Assembly (NCBI GenBank): GCA_937892405.1 | Contig: CALAFS010000170.1 | Span: 1-5,184 of the forward strand | Direction: 5' to 3' | DNA: 5,184 bases | Source: an uncultured Clostridia bacterium | Lineage (GTDB): Bacteria > Bacillota > Clostridia > Oscillospirales > CAG-272 | Part shown: piece by piece, positions 4,720-5,184 of the stretch | How the letters are laid out: each line of letters starts with the position of its first letter | Numbering within the stretch: the first letter of the stretch is position 1 | Program-made: the position numbers and the translations under genes | Notes under the pieces: generated by a model | Seen by the model: only the letters and a program-made list of their open reading frames with translations | The model's database searches: none | What the model was told of the DNA's origin: nothing

Positions 4720-5184
4720 AGGCGGCGCGCCCCTTCACGGCGATGTGTTCGTCAGCGGGTCGAAAAATGCCGCCTTGCCTCTTTTATTTGCCACCATCGT
4801 GACCGGCGGAACCTCGGAGGTCGGGAATCTGCCCGACATCTCGGATATCCGCGTCACGCTTTCGATACTTTCCGCCATGGGGGCGGAAGTCTCTTACCTT
4901 ACGAAAAACCGCGTCAGGATCTCGACCGATACGCTCACGGGGGCGGAACCGCCGCCCGACCTGACCTCGCAGATCCGCGCGTCTACCTATCTTCTCGGCG
5001 CCATGCTCGCCCGCTTCGGCAGGGCGCATGTCGGCGGCTACGGCGGGTGCAATTTCTCCGCCCGACCGGTCGATATGCACATCGCCGCCGCCCGTGCGCT
5101 CGGCGCTACCCTCGACGGGGAAACCCTCGTCGCCCCCCGCCTTACCAGTGGGAAAATCTCCTTTCATACCGTCTCCGTCGGTGC
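4700..5184 (+). CDS. murA: UDP-N-acetylglucosamine 1-carboxyvinyltransferase MurA, 5' part (cut by window edge)
   Basis: This cytoplasmic enzyme transfers enolpyruvate from PEP to UDP-GlcNAc, the first committed step of peptidoglycan synthesis. The window holds 161 residues of a protein that is normally about 420. Family landmarks are present: SGSKNAALP (19-27) with Lys22 and Asn23 of the active site; IRAS (92-95) with the conserved Arg93; and the mobile catalytic loop GGCNFSARPVDMHI (115-128) with Cys117, equivalent to E. coli Cys115, and Arg121. The active-site Cys, not Asp, means the target is of the fosfomycin-sensitive kind. The ATG at 4700 is supported by GGAG (4690-4693) with 6 nt spacing and by the usual MEKFII opening. 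Firmicutes often have two paralogues (murAA and murAB); which one this is cannot be told. No frameshift or missing key residue is visible in this part. Confidence 0.95.
   Translation, partial: MEKFIIGGGAPLHGDVFVSGSKNAALPLLFATIVTGGTSEVGNLPDISDIRVTLSILSAMGAEVSYLTKNRVRISTDTLTGAEPPPDLTSQIRASTYLLGAMLARFGRAHVGGYGGCNFSARPVDMHIAAARALGATLDGETLVAPRLTSGKISFHTVSVG

Noticed and set aside
1..5184. tRNA, rRNA, insertion sequence, phage or toxin-antitoxin genes
   Set aside because: I saw no cloverleaf, rRNA-like segment, transposase motif or small paired genes on either strand. The genes present are ordinary chromosomal families.

Overview
The window looks like chromosomal DNA from a Clostridia-type member of the Firmicutes, probably uncultured and gut-associated. 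The evidence is GC-rich coding sequence with strong AAGGAG/GGAGG ribosome binding sites, sigma-A-type promoters, AT-rich intergenic heptad repeats, and a Gram-positive-style gene set. That set is an ABC-2 exporter of the kind common in Firmicutes, a DUF3810 membrane metallopeptidase-like protein, and MurA. The taxonomic call is an inference from style and family content, not from a marker tree.

Layout. (1) Positions 1-776, minus strand: the N-terminal part of a pectate-lyase-superfamily (right-handed beta-helix) protein, cut by the left edge. (2) Positions 777-949: a compact divergent promoter region. Two near-consensus sigma-A promoters stand back to back with their -35 boxes only 9 bp apart. 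(3) Positions 950-3254, plus strand: a two-gene operon for an ABC-2-type exporter, an ATPase followed by a large permease of about 12 TM segments. The two genes overlap by 8 bp. (4) Positions 3255-3358: a rho-independent terminator with a 14-bp perfect stem, which appears to overlap a candidate promoter for the next gene. (5) Positions 3359-4432: a DUF3810-family integral membrane protein with an HEFAH zinc-peptidase-like motif. (6) Positions 4433-4699: an intergenic region filled with 7-bp-period AT-rich repeats in both orientations, a partial duplication at exactly 100-bp offset, and a 10-bp inverted repeat enclosing the murA ribosome binding site and start codon. (7) Position 4700 to the right edge: murA, 5' part only, for the first committed step of peptidoglycan synthesis.

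How the genes relate. The ATPase and permease clearly form one transporter, but its substrate cannot be read from sequence. The beta-helix gene shares only a control region with it. The DUF3810 protein and MurA are adjacent and co-oriented, but the repeat-filled gap means a functional link is only a possibility. I found no convincing new multi-gene system. The most interesting signals are regulatory and structural: the symmetric divergent promoter, the terminator/promoter overlap, the internally duplicated permease, and the heptad repeat element before murA.
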